Below, in pieces: positions 15,750-23,892 of a DNA stretch of 36,091 nt (within the stretch, counting starts at the first letter, position 1; every line of letters begins with the position of its first letter). Source of the stretch: Thiogranum sp. (GTDB lineage: Bacteria; Pseudomonadota; Gammaproteobacteria; DSM-19610); the NCBI GenBank assembly GCA_022340245.1, contig JAJDOI010000097.1:1-36091 (forward strand). Direction: 5' to 3'. Below the pieces are notes generated by a model. That model was not told where the DNA came from and did no database searches. It saw nothing but the letters and a program-made list of their open reading frames with translations. The translations under genes and the position numbers were made by a program.

Positions 15750-16439
15750 ATGAGAAAGGCGATCGACACCCGTCCCGGCGTGCGCGAAGCGCACCTGTTG
15801 CGCAAGCGGGACAATCCGCTGTTCAGTCACGCAGCGCGCGAGGTCAGCAACGAGGAACTGGCCTCGGCGCGTCTGGAAGACGGAATGGAAATGGACCGTT
15901 TTATTCAGGAGTTTCAGGTCCTGGTCCAGCGAGCGGTTGCGCTCGCGCCGAACACGCCCAGCGAAACCGTACTGGAACTGAAGGAAGAGCTCGACCGGGG
16001 CTACCAGCAGGCCTGTGCCCTGCCCGGCGACCAATCGGCTGTCAAGGAAGCGATTCGCAAACTGCTCGGTGTCATAATGCGCGCCGTGCGCAGTGGCATC
16101 GGCAATGACGCCTATGCCGCGCGGCAGCTGGATGAAGAGGACATGGCGCGGCAGACCCATTTCGAGTTGCAGGAGCTGCCGCTGGTAGCCGCGCTCACTC
16201 ACCCCGAGTCGCCGGTCGCCGCGGACGAGCTGATTCCATCGCTGTTGAGCGAGGACGACGCCAGCCTCGAGCGTTGCCTGACCCTGTTCGATGATCAGCA
16301 ACTCGCCGAGATCCGCCAGGACGCCGCGCAATACCTGCAGCGTATCGACGCAGACCGGCGGCTCAGCGACGCCTGGCGACGCCTGGATCTTATCCGCAGT
16401 CATTTCCGCGCCGGCGGCCCGGATTTGCCCGCGAACTGA
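15750..16439 (+). CDS. Conserved hypothetical protein upstream of fpr
   Basis: 229 residues, soluble, helical and rich in charged residues. There is no signal peptide or membrane span and no cofactor or catalytic motif. Recognisable stretches are HLLRKRDNPLFSHAAREVSN and PAN at the C-terminus, with a long acidic middle (AADELIPSLLSEDDASLERC). I recognise no domain. The start is ATG, preceded only by a weak purine stretch (AGCAGGGATTCATT). It ends 13 nt before fpr on the same strand, so the two are probably one transcript and may be functionally linked, but nothing in the sequence shows how. Confidence 0.75.
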   Translation: MRKAIDTRPGVREAHLLRKRDNPLFSHAAREVSNEELASARLEDGMEMDRFIQEFQVLVQRAVALAPNTPSETVLELKEELDRGYQQACALPGDQSAVKEAIRKLLGVIMRAVRSGIGNDAYAARQLDEEDMARQTHFELQELPLVAALTHPESPVAADELIPSLLSEDDASLERCLTLFDDQQLAEIRQDAAQYLQRIDADRRLSDAWRRLDLIRSHFRAGGPDLPAN

Positions 16440-16452
16440 GAGAGAATGATGC

Positions 16453-17214
16453 ATGGCAGTTGAAATTGACCGCAACCGCTGGAGCGAAGGCCGGGTCCGC
16501 GAGGTCTATCGCTGGACGGAAACGCTTTACTCCATCCGGATCAACGCGGACGTGCAGCCATTTACCGCCGGCCAGTTCACCAAACTGGGGCTGGTCATTG
16601 ACGGTGAACTGGTCTCGCGACCGTACTCCTATGTGAACGCGCCGCACGAGGACGCCCTGGAATTCTATTTCGTCACGGTACCGCAGGGGCCGCTCACCAA
16701 CCGCATGGTGGCGCTCTCGCCGGGTGACCCTATCGAAGTCATGCGCAAGGCGGCGGGGTTTCTGACGCTGAATGAAATTCCCGCGGCCAGGCATTTGTGG
16801 CTGCTATCCACCGGCACGGCGATCGGACCGTTTCTGTCGATCCTGAAGACGCCGCAACCGTGGCAGCGTTTCGAACGCATTGTGCTGGTTCACGCCGTGC
16901 GCCACGCAGACGAGCTGAGCTTTGCGGACACCATTCAGCGGTTGCAGACCAGCTATCCGGAGCAGTTTCAGTTTATCCCGGTGGTGAGCCGCGAGGCGAC
17001 GACGTTCGCCTTGCAGGCGCGCATACCGGCGCTTATCGAAGACGGGCGCCTGGAACAGCGTGCGGGGCTCGAAATCGCTGCAGACCGGTCGCAGGTCATG
17101 ATCTGCGGCAACCCCGACATGGTCAAAGCCACCAGCACCGCCCTGGAGGAACGTGGACTGGAGCGCAACCGGCGGCGTTCACCCGGGCATGTCACGGTGG
17201 AAAATTACTGGTAG
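16453..17214 (+). CDS. fpr: Ferredoxin/flavodoxin--NADP+ reductase
   Basis: 253 residues, the expected size of the bacterial FPR subclass. The FAD site RPYSYVNAP is at 56-64, the NADP-binding motif STGTAIGPFLSIL follows near 117-129, and VMICGNPDMVKATSTALEER is the conserved C-terminal pyridine-nucleotide region. The terminal residues VENYW are typical of the subclass, which ends in an aromatic residue. It shuttles electrons between NADPH and ferredoxin or flavodoxin, for Fe-S enzyme activation and redox defence. The ATG has only a weak ribosome binding site (AGAGA). Confidence 0.94.
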   Translation: MAVEIDRNRWSEGRVREVYRWTETLYSIRINADVQPFTAGQFTKLGLVIDGELVSRPYSYVNAPHEDALEFYFVTVPQGPLTNRMVALSPGDPIEVMRKAAGFLTLNEIPAARHLWLLSTGTAIGPFLSILKTPQPWQRFERIVLVHAVRHADELSFADTIQRLQTSYPEQFQFIPVVSREATTFALQARIPALIEDGRLEQRAGLEIAADRSQVMICGNPDMVKATSTALEERGLERNRRRSPGHVTVENYW

Positions 17215-17242
17215 CCAAATTCGTAAATACGATGCGACCCAG

Positions 17243-17248
17243 TATAAT
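17243..17248 (+). promoter_or_regulatory. Consensus -10 (TATAAT) upstream of GGDEF gene
   Basis: TATAAT in CCCAGTATAATGGC. The matching -35 at 17-nt spacing is TTCGTA (3 of 6). A start near 17255 would give a leader of about 81 nt before the GGDEF ATG. The leader contains a hairpin at 17261-17275 and an AT-rich tail. The -35 is weak, so an activator may be needed. Confidence 0.45.
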
Positions 17249-17260
17249 GGCACACGACTT

Positions 17261-17275
17261 TTCTGGCGGCCAGAA
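17261..17275 (+). terminator. Hairpin, possible fpr terminator or leader element
   Basis: TTCTGG-CGG-CCAGAA, a 6-bp stem with a 3-nt loop. A T5 run comes 7 nt later (17283-17287), further than usual for an intrinsic terminator, so a terminator for fpr or a leader structure for the next gene are both possible. Confidence 0.3.
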
Positions 17276-17335
17276 GCATGCCTTTTTGCCTGCAATAGTT
17301 AATTTAATATCAATTGGTTATTAAGTATATTTAAG

Positions 17336-18469
17336 ATGCCACATAAAGACGGTCCCTCAGAACGCCGCAGCTACACCGAGCGCCGCCGACCCGTTGACCG
17401 GCGCACGGAGCTGGATCCACAGGTACCAGGGTACCGTTTCCCCTCCTGGCAGGAACAGCGTGTGCAGTTCATCACCCGCTACGTGTTCCTGGTGCTGGGC
17501 GTTCTGTTCTTCAACCTGGTCGAAGGTATCCAGCCCGCTTACTGGTCACTCACCCAGCTGAACATCGCCTTCGGACTTTATTTGCTGATCAACACGGCGC
17601 TGTTTCTGCACGCGCGCAGATACCATATACACACCCTGCGCTACCACATCGCCATGTGGGTCGATATCGTCATCACCGCCATAAGTGTGCTAAACGATCC
17701 CTACCCTATACCGCCATCCCTGCTGGTGTTCATTATGGTGGTGCTCGGCAACGGCATGCGCTATGGCATGCGGCTGTTCGCCATTTCGCTGATCGGCAGT
17801 TTTGCAGCGACCATGCTGGTTCTGTCGGCGCGTTTCGTGCTGAACGACCAACAGTTGTCACCCGGACTGCTGTTTCTGAACCTGTTCGGCGGCATCATTC
17901 TGGTCTACTCCTATATTCTGATGGGGCGCATCGAAAACAGCCGCCGCGAGCTCGAGTTGCACAGCAACCTGGATACCCTGACCGGTTTGCTCAACCGCCG
18001 CGCGTTGCAGGATGTGGCAAAGACCATGTTCCAGCGTCTGCAGCGCAACCAGTCGGGATTCGTCATGCTGTTTGCCGATCTGGACAAGTTCAAGGCGGTC
18101 AATGACGTGCTCGGTCACGCAACCGGTGACCGGGTGCTCAAGCAGTTCGCCGACATCCTCCGCCACACCATTCGCAGCACCGATGTCGCCGCACGCTTCG
18201 GCGGTGACGAGTTTGTCGTGCTGCTCGACAACACCAGCCTCGCCGAGGCCGAAGTGGTCGCTGTCCGCATTCAGAAACAGGTCGCGCAATGGGCCGATGA
18301 GAATAGCATTGATTTCAGTGCGAGTTTTGGCCTGGGTGAAGCGCCCACGCATGGCGAAAGCTTCGCCAGCCTGTTGGAGCAGGTGGACCAGGCACTGTAC
18401 CATTCGAAGTCCAGACGCGCGGTTGGCGGCCTGGCGTATGCCACGTGCGCCCATACCGGCACGGGCTGA
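17336..18469 (+). CDS. Membrane-bound diguanylate cyclase (GGDEF domain)
   Basis: 377 residues. A basic N-terminus (RRSYTERRRPVDRR) is followed by about six transmembrane helices (from YVFLVLGVLFFNLVEG to GGIILVYSYILMG), then a GGDEF domain (about 210-365). The catalytic loop is ARFGGDEFVVLL, and RSTD five residues before it forms the RxxD inhibitory I-site. DTLTGLLNRRAL is the conserved start of the domain. It should make c-di-GMP from two GTP, with product feedback. There is no EAL domain. The membrane part could be a sensor, but the signal is unknown. The ATG has no convincing Shine-Dalgarno and follows a very AT-rich 45-nt stretch. Confidence 0.94.
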   Translation: MPHKDGPSERRSYTERRRPVDRRTELDPQVPGYRFPSWQEQRVQFITRYVFLVLGVLFFNLVEGIQPAYWSLTQLNIAFGLYLLINTALFLHARRYHIHTLRYHIAMWVDIVITAISVLNDPYPIPPSLLVFIMVVLGNGMRYGMRLFAISLIGSFAATMLVLSARFVLNDQQLSPGLLFLNLFGGIILVYSYILMGRIENSRRELELHSNLDTLTGLLNRRALQDVAKTMFQRLQRNQSGFVMLFADLDKFKAVNDVLGHATGDRVLKQFADILRHTIRSTDVAARFGGDEFVVLLDNTSLAEAEVVAVRIQKQVAQWADENSIDFSASFGLGEAPTHGESFASLLEQVDQALYHSKSRRAVGGLAYATCAHTGTG

Positions 18470-18500
18470 ACTTTCGATCCCGGACGAGCGATGGAGCGAT

Positions 18501-19904
18501 ATGGAAGAAAAAGTCGATGTTGCCATTATTGGTGCCGGCAGCGCGGGTCTTTATGCCCTGGCGCAGGTAGTGCGTACGACCGACAGCTACGTGTTGATCG
18601 ACGGCGGTGAACTGGGGACAACCTGTGCGCGTGTCGGGTGTATGCCGTCGAAGGCGCTGATTCAGGTTGCCGAGGACTTTCACCGTCGCAAACTGTTCCC
18701 CCGCGAAGGGATCGAGGGCGGCGACGGTCTGACGGTCAGCGGCGGCGATGTGATGGAGCACGTGCAGGGGTTGCGCGATATTTTCGTCGACAAGGTGCTG
18801 TCGACCAGCACCGATGACATGGGCGATGAATTCATCGAGGGCCACGCCCGCTTTCTGGACAGGAACCTGCTGCAGGTGGGTGAACGTCGCATCCGCGCAA
18901 AGCGTATCGTGATCGCCACCGGCAGCTCGCCCATCGTCCCCGGTGGCTGGAAAGCCTTTGGCGACCGCGTTCTGACTACCGACGAGATCTTCGAGCTTGA
19001 GGAGCTGCCGCAGTCCCTGGCGGTCATCGGCCTGGGCGTTATCGGCCTGGAACTCGGACAGGCGTTGCAACGCCTCGGTGTCGAGATAACCGGCATCGAT
19101 CAACTGGAAACGATCGGCAATATCGACGACCCGGATGTCAACGCGCTGGCGCAGCAGCTGATCGGCAAGGACATGCCACTGTGGCTGGGTCATCCGGCCA
19201 GCATAGAGGAAGCCGGCGACGGCCGCCTCAAGGTCAGTGCCGGTGAACGCAGCGTTACCGTCGACAAGGTGCTGGTGGCGATCGGGCGGGCGCCCAACCT
19301 GTCCGGCCTCGACCCCGATAAGGCGGGTATCACCCTGAATGCCGGGGGCGTGCCGGATTTCGACCCCACCACCATGCAGATCGGCGAGTTGCCGCTGTTC
19401 ATCGCCGGCGATGTCACCATGGACCGGCAACTGCTGCACGAAGCGGCCGACGAAGGCCGCATCGCCGGCATCAATGCGGCTGCCGACAAACCCGTCGCCT
19501 TCCGCCGCAAGACCCCGCTGACGATTACCTTTTCCGATCCCAACATCGTCATGGTCGGAAAGCGCTACTCGGAGCTGGACCTGGACAACACGCTGATCGG
19601 TTCGGTATCGCTGGGTATGCTGGGACGCGCGCTGATCATGGGCAGGAACAAGGGGATGCTGCGCCTGTATGCCGACAAGGCGCATGGGCGTCTGCTGGGA
19701 GCCAGCATACTGGCGCCCCACGGTGAACATCTCGGTCACTTGCTCAACTGGTGCACCGAGCAGCGGCTTACCATCCTGCAAATGGTGCGCATGCCGTTTT
19801 ATCACCCGGTTCTGGAAGAAGCGATACAACCTGTGCTGCGTGATCTGGTGCGCCAGTCTGACTGGCACACCGGTCTCTATCCGCCCGATCTCGAAGTCCT
19901 CTAG
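18501..19904 (+). CDS. Dihydrolipoamide dehydrogenase-like flavoprotein
   Basis: 467 residues from ATG 18501. The N-terminal FAD motif is VAIIGAGSAGLYAL. The redox-active pair is C42/C47 in GTTCARVGCMPSK. A second Rossmann motif, VIGLGVIGLELGQAL, binds the pyridine nucleotide, and FIAGDVT completes the FAD site. The end carries HPVLEEAI, the His-Glu dyad of class I disulfide oxidoreductases such as lipoamide dehydrogenase. No lipoyl domain or ketoacid dehydrogenase subunit is nearby, so the partner is unclear. The gene is 31 nt after the GGDEF gene and 2 nt before gshA. A glutathione-linked redox role is possible but inferred. Confidence 0.9.
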   Translation: MEEKVDVAIIGAGSAGLYALAQVVRTTDSYVLIDGGELGTTCARVGCMPSKALIQVAEDFHRRKLFPREGIEGGDGLTVSGGDVMEHVQGLRDIFVDKVLSTSTDDMGDEFIEGHARFLDRNLLQVGERRIRAKRIVIATGSSPIVPGGWKAFGDRVLTTDEIFELEELPQSLAVIGLGVIGLELGQALQRLGVEITGIDQLETIGNIDDPDVNALAQQLIGKDMPLWLGHPASIEEAGDGRLKVSAGERSVTVDKVLVAIGRAPNLSGLDPDKAGITLNAGGVPDFDPTTMQIGELPLFIAGDVTMDRQLLHEAADEGRIAGINAAADKPVAFRRKTPLTITFSDPNIVMVGKRYSELDLDNTLIGSVSLGMLGRALIMGRNKGMLRLYADKAHGRLLGASILAPHGEHLGHLLNWCTEQRLTILQMVRMPFYHPVLEEAIQPVLRDLVRQSDWHTGLYPPDLEVL

Positions 19905-19906
19905 AC

Positions 19907-21481
19907 ATGTACAGCAGGCTCAGACAACGCCTGGATCGGCTTATCGGTCTGGGACATTCCCGGCTGATGCGCAACAGCGCCATCGGCGTGGAGAAAGAGA
20001 CGCTGCGCGTCAACCGCGAGGGCGGCATTGCGCAGACACCGCACCCGCGGGCCCTGGGCGCGGCGTTGACGCACCCGTACATCACCACCGACTATTCCGA
20101 AGCGCTGACGGAACTCATTACGCCGCCGTTTCAGGGTATCCGCCAGGTACTGGATTTTCTGCGTGATGTGCAGCAATTTGTCTACCAGCGGCTGGATAAC
20201 GAATACCTCTGGTCGACGAGCATGCCCTGCGTGGTTGCCGGAGAAACCAGCATCCCGGTGGCGCGCTACGGCAGTTCCAATGCGGGACAGATGAAACGCG
20301 TCTACCGCGTCGGTCTGGGCTACCGCTATGGTCGCGTCATGCAGGTTATCGCCGGCGTACATTTCAATTATTCCTTCCCGCCGGACTTCTGGACCGTATA
20401 CAGCGAACTCGAAGGCAATCGTCTGCCGATGCAGGATTATGTTTCCGAGTGCTATATGGCGCTGATCCGCAACCTGCAGCGCTTCGGCTGGCTGATTCCG
20501 TACCTGTTCGGGGCATCGCCCGCGATTTGCAAATCCTTTCTCGGCGGGGCCCCCACCACGCTCCAGGAATTCAACGAAAACACCTACTACGAACCCTATG
20601 CGACCTCGCTGCGCATGGGCGATATCGGCTACCAGAACAACAAGGAAAACGAATACGGCATCAAGGCCAGCTACGATTCACTGGCCAGCTACATCGACAG
20701 CCTGGGCTGCGCGATCAACACACCGTGTGCGGAATACGAAAAAATCGGTGTGCTGGTCGACGGTGAATACCGGCAGTTGAATGCCAATATCCTGCAGATA
20801 GAGAATGAATATTACAGCACCATCAGGCCCAAGCAGGTGCTCAACGGGAACGAAAAACCCACGCTGGCGCTGAAACGCCGCGGCATCGCCTACGTCGAAT
20901 TGCGTTCGCTGGACGTCAACGCTTTCGACCCGCTGGGTATCAATGAGCGCCAGCTGCACTTTCTCGAGTGCTTCCTGCTGTTCTGTCTGCTGCACGACAG
21001 TCCGGTTATCGGCGCCGATGAACGGCGCGCCATCGACGACAACGAGCTGCGGGCCGCGCACCGCGGTCGCGATCCGGACCTGAAACTGGTGCGCGGTCAT
21101 GAGTCCGTATACCTGCGAGAATGGGCGAGCGAACTGCTGGAGGAAATGCACGCGGTCTGCGAGTTGCTCGACCAGAGCGTCAGCGGGGCGCCGTATTGTG
21201 CTGCGCTGGATGAGCAGTTACGCAAGGTCCGCGATCCGGATCTGACGCCCTCGGCACGGATGTTGAACGAAATGCGCGAGCGCGGTGAAGGCTTTTACCA
21301 TTTCGCCCGGCGGATGTCGGAGATTCACCAGCATTTCTTCAAGAATCTGCCGCTGAGCGAAAACCGCGAACAGTATTTCACCGAGCTGGCGGTGAAGTCA
21401 CTCGAAGACCAGCAGGCGCTGGAGGCGGCCGACGAAATTTCCTTTTCGGAATACCTGCAGCGCTACTTTGCGCAGGCGTGA
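19907..21481 (+). CDS. gshA: Glutamate--cysteine ligase
   Basis: 524 residues, typical of the class I (enterobacterial-type) enzyme. It joins glutamate and cysteine in the first step of glutathione synthesis, using ATP. The N-terminal motif GVEKETLRVNREG is conserved and is followed by TTDYSEALTELITPPF. The middle contains YLFGASPAICKSF and YGIKASYDSLASYI, and then RGIAYVELRSLDVNAFDPLG. The gene starts 2 nt after the stop of the dehydrogenase and its own stop overlaps the GTG of maf, so the three are a compact operon. No gshB is present in the window. No clear Shine-Dalgarno is seen, so translational coupling is likely. Confidence 0.96.
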   Translation: MYSRLRQRLDRLIGLGHSRLMRNSAIGVEKETLRVNREGGIAQTPHPRALGAALTHPYITTDYSEALTELITPPFQGIRQVLDFLRDVQQFVYQRLDNEYLWSTSMPCVVAGETSIPVARYGSSNAGQMKRVYRVGLGYRYGRVMQVIAGVHFNYSFPPDFWTVYSELEGNRLPMQDYVSECYMALIRNLQRFGWLIPYLFGASPAICKSFLGGAPTTLQEFNENTYYEPYATSLRMGDIGYQNNKENEYGIKASYDSLASYIDSLGCAINTPCAEYEKIGVLVDGEYRQLNANILQIENEYYSTIRPKQVLNGNEKPTLALKRRGIAYVELRSLDVNAFDPLGINERQLHFLECFLLFCLLHDSPVIGADERRAIDDNELRAAHRGRDPDLKLVRGHESVYLREWASELLEEMHAVCELLDQSVSGAPYCAALDEQLRKVRDPDLTPSARMLNEMRERGEGFYHFARRMSEIHQHFFKNLPLSENREQYFTELAVKSLEDQQALEAADEISFSEYLQRYFAQA

Positions 21482-22083
21482 GCGGCGGCCCTGTGACCAC
21501 GATATCCAGAACCCTGGTGCTGGCCTCCACGTCGCCCTTCCGCAGGCAACTGCTGGAGCGCCTGGGGGTGCCTTTCGAAACCTTGTCCCCCGAGGTGGAT
21601 GAAACGCCTCGCGACGGCGAACGCGCCGAGGCGCTGGTTGTGCGCCTCGCCGAAGCCAAGGCGCGAGCCGGCGCCGAGGCCTGGCCCGACGCACTGATTA
21701 TCGGCTCGGACCAGGTGGCGGTGTGCGGCGACGACGTGCTGGGAAAACCGGGGGACCACGCCACTGCTTGCGCCCAACTGGGCCGCCTGTCCGGCCGCCG
21801 GGTGACGTTTCATACCGGTCTCTGCCTGTTCGACGCTCGCAGCGGGCGGCCGCGGGTGGACCTGGTCCCCTACCATGTCAGCTTCCGCCGGCTCGACCCG
21901 CAGCAGATCGATCGCTATCTGAAACACGACCGGCCCTACAACTGCGCCGGCAGCTTCAAGTCCGAGGGTCTCGGTATCAGTCTGTTTGAATCGATGCAGG
22001 GCGAGGATCCCAATGCGCTGATCGGACTGCCGCTGATCCGCCTGGTGAGCTGGCTGAACGATGCCGGAATCGCCATACCCTGA
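21478..22083 (+). CDS. maf: Maf-family nucleotide pyrophosphatase (YceF type)
   Basis: 201 residues from GTG 21478, overlapping the gshA stop (GTGA); a second in-frame GTG at 21493 would shorten it by 5 residues. The N-terminal LVLASTSPFRRQLLERLGVP is the Maf signature. The conserved EVDET, LIIGSDQVAV and YNCAGSFKSEGLG match the YceF/m7GTP pyrophosphatase subgroup. Maf enzymes hydrolyse modified or non-canonical nucleotides to remove them from the pool. It shares a transcript direction with gshA but is convergent with sppA. Confidence 0.93.
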   Translation: MSGGPVTTISRTLVLASTSPFRRQLLERLGVPFETLSPEVDETPRDGERAEALVVRLAEAKARAGAEAWPDALIIGSDQVAVCGDDVLGKPGDHATACAQLGRLSGRRVTFHTGLCLFDARSGRPRVDLVPYHVSFRRLDPQQIDRYLKHDRPYNCAGSFKSEGLGISLFESMQGEDPNALIGLPLIRLVSWLNDAGIAIP

Positions 22084-22133
22084 CACACGGCATGCGATGG
22101 GCGCCGGTGCCTTCCGCGAGCGGCTCTGGCTGG

Positions 22134-22162
22134 CTGTCACCGGCGCACAGGCGGGGTGACAG
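22134..22162. terminator. Inverted repeat between maf and sppA
   Basis: CTGTCACC (22134-22141) and GGTGACAG (22155-22162) form a perfect 8-bp stem with a 13-nt loop, in the 91-nt gap between convergent maf and sppA. A U-tract is missing on both sides, so function as a bidirectional terminator is only suggested by position. Confidence 0.35.
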
Positions 22163-22174
22163 GCGCAGCCATTA

Positions 22175-23143
22175 TCAGCGCAACGCGAACTCGCCGCCGA
22201 GCACGTGGCCGATGCCCTCGCCGATCGATACCCCCAGTTTCTTGCTGACCTGTTCGTACCAGTCTTCTTCCGCGGTGTAGTCAACGATGGTCTCGGCGCC
22301 GATAATTTCGCGGGCCACGTAGTCGGCGCTGCCCAGTTTGTCGACCAGACCGATGTCGACGGATTGCTCGCCGGTCCAGACATAGCCACTGAACAGGTCC
22401 GGGGTATCGGTTTTCAGTTTGTCACCACGGCCCGCCTTGACCACGTCGATGAACTGCTGGTGGATGTCGTCGAGCATGCCCTTGACCTGTTTGACATCCT
22501 GTGCCTTGACCGGCTCGAAGGGATCGAGGAACCCCTTGTGTTCGCCCGCGGTGATCAGGCGCCGCTCGATGCCCAGTTTGTTGATTGCATCGACAAAGCC
22601 GAAGCTGTCCATGCGCACGCCGATGGAGCCGACGATACTGGCTTTATCGGCATAGATCTCGTCGGCGGCCGACGCCACGTAGTAGGCGCCGGATGCACAG
22701 ATATCGCTGAGCACCGCGTACAGGTGTTTGTCCGGATACTTCTTGCGCAGGCGTTTGATTTCATCGTTGATATAGCCCGACTGCACCGGGCTGCCGCCCG
22801 GGCTGTTGATACGCAGAATGACGCCGGCGCTGTTTTCGGCTTCGAACGCGTCGCGCAGACCTTCAATGATGTTATCGGCACTGGCCTCCTTGCCCGGGCC
22901 GATGATGCCCTTGAGCTCCACCATGGCGGTATGCTTCGACTCGGCGCCGGGTTCCAGTTGCAGGTCGGGACTGTACAGGTACAGCAGCAGCCCCAGGTAG
23001 ACGAACATAAGAAGCTTGAAGAAGATCCCCCAGCGGCGGGCGGTGCGCTGTTCCTTGAGCGAGGCAAACGCGAGGCGGTTGATCAGGTCCTGCTGCCACT
23101 CGGGCGAACCGTTCGGGTTGTCGTTATCTTCATAGGGTCCCAT
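22175..23143 (-). CDS. sppA: Signal peptide peptidase SppA, short (36K) type
   Basis: 322 residues. One N-terminal transmembrane helix (FFKLLMFVYLGLLLYLYSP) anchors an S49 serine-lysine protease domain. ILRINSPGGSPVQSG is the family hallmark, DICASGAYYVASAADEI carries the serine nucleophile, and the lysine is in ADKASIVGSIGV. It digests cleaved signal peptides in the membrane. It is the single-domain 36K form, not the double-domain E. coli protein. The ATG has GAGG about 9 nt upstream. It lies 11 nt after the HAD gene on the same strand, in the order rluC-HAD-sppA. Confidence 0.95.
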   Translation of the reverse strand: MGPYEDNDNPNGSPEWQQDLINRLAFASLKEQRTARRWGIFFKLLMFVYLGLLLYLYSPDLQLEPGAESKHTAMVELKGIIGPGKEASADNIIEGLRDAFEAENSAGVILRINSPGGSPVQSGYINDEIKRLRKKYPDKHLYAVLSDICASGAYYVASAADEIYADKASIVGSIGVRMDSFGFVDAINKLGIERRLITAGEHKGFLDPFEPVKAQDVKQVKGMLDDIHQQFIDVVKAGRGDKLKTDTPDLFSGYVWTGEQSVDIGLVDKLGSADYVAREIIGAETIVDYTAEEDWYEQVSKKLGVSIGEGIGHVLGGEFALR

Positions 23144-23154
23144 CGTGTGCTACC

Positions 23155-23892
23155 TCAATCTGTCGTCGCCAGCGGCGACTGTGACAAAGAATCTGCATCA
23201 AGCAAGTGGTGTTCGGCCAGCCAGTCGACCAGTTCGCTGATCGTATCGAGGCAAACCAGTGGCTGATGCTGCATCAGTCGTTGCCGGTCGTGGACGCCGT
23301 AGCTCACAGCCACAGGGTATACGCCGGCCTCGCGGGCCATGCCCATGTCGTACTCGGTGTCGCCCACCATCAGTGACTGATGCGCGTCGACGCCCAGTTC
23401 GCCGAGGATCTCCTCGAGCATCTGCGGATGCGGTTTGGAGCGGGTCTCGTCCGCACAGCGGGTAATGGCGAACAGATCCTCGAGTCCGGTATGACACAAA
23501 ACCTTGTCGAGCCCGACGCGTCCCTTGCCGGTGGCTATCGCCAGCAGGAATCCGGCTTCCTTCAACAGCTGCAGCGTTTCCCGCGCGCCCGGAAACAAAT
23601 CAGATTCCTCGGAGATTCCGAACCAGTGGTGGCGATAACGCTCGACGAAGCGCGTGGCGAATTCGTCACCGCGCCCCGGGTAGAGGGCGTCGATCGCTTC
23701 GTGCAAACCCAGCCCGATGATATTCCGGCACTGGTCCGCGGTACGTGCCTCCAGTTGCATGTCTGCGATAGCGGCGAACATTGAATGCACGATCTGGGTT
23801 TCCGAATCCATGAGGGTTCCGTCCCAGTCGAATACGATCAATCGGACCGCATCCGGCGTGTTGTCCCTGTTCTCTTGTACCATACCGCTCAT
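23155..23892 (-). CDS. HAD-superfamily phosphatase (phosphoglycolate phosphatase-like)
   Basis: 245 residues. Motif I is FDWDGTLMDSE, motif II IATGKG, motif III KPHPQMLEEIL and motif IV MVGDTEYDMGMAREAG, so all HAD catalytic positions are present. The helical cap suggests a subclass I hydrolase. In related genomes this gene sits between rluC and sppA. The substrate is not known; phosphoglycolate or a nucleotide is a common guess. The start ATG overlaps the rluC stop (ATGA). Confidence 0.9.
   Translation of the reverse strand: MSGMVQENRDNTPDAVRLIVFDWDGTLMDSETQIVHSMFAAIADMQLEARTADQCRNIIGLGLHEAIDALYPGRGDEFATRFVERYRHHWFGISEESDLFPGARETLQLLKEAGFLLAIATGKGRVGLDKVLCHTGLEDLFAITRCADETRSKPHPQMLEEILGELGVDAHQSLMVGDTEYDMGMAREAGVYPVAVSYGVHDRQRLMQHQPLVCLDTISELVDWLAEHHLLDADSLSQSPLATTD

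Noticed and set aside
15222-16475. 417-codon frame antisense to the metalloprotease and hypothetical genes
   Set aside because: It spans two sense genes and an intergenic gap and has no motif.
18012-18500. Long N-terminal extension of the lipoamide-dehydrogenase-like gene
   Set aside because: It overlaps the GGDEF domain, which reads cleanly in another frame. ATG 18501 begins the FAD motif at the right distance.
18315-19868. 517-codon frame antisense to the dehydrogenase-like gene
   Set aside because: No motif; mirror of the sense codons.
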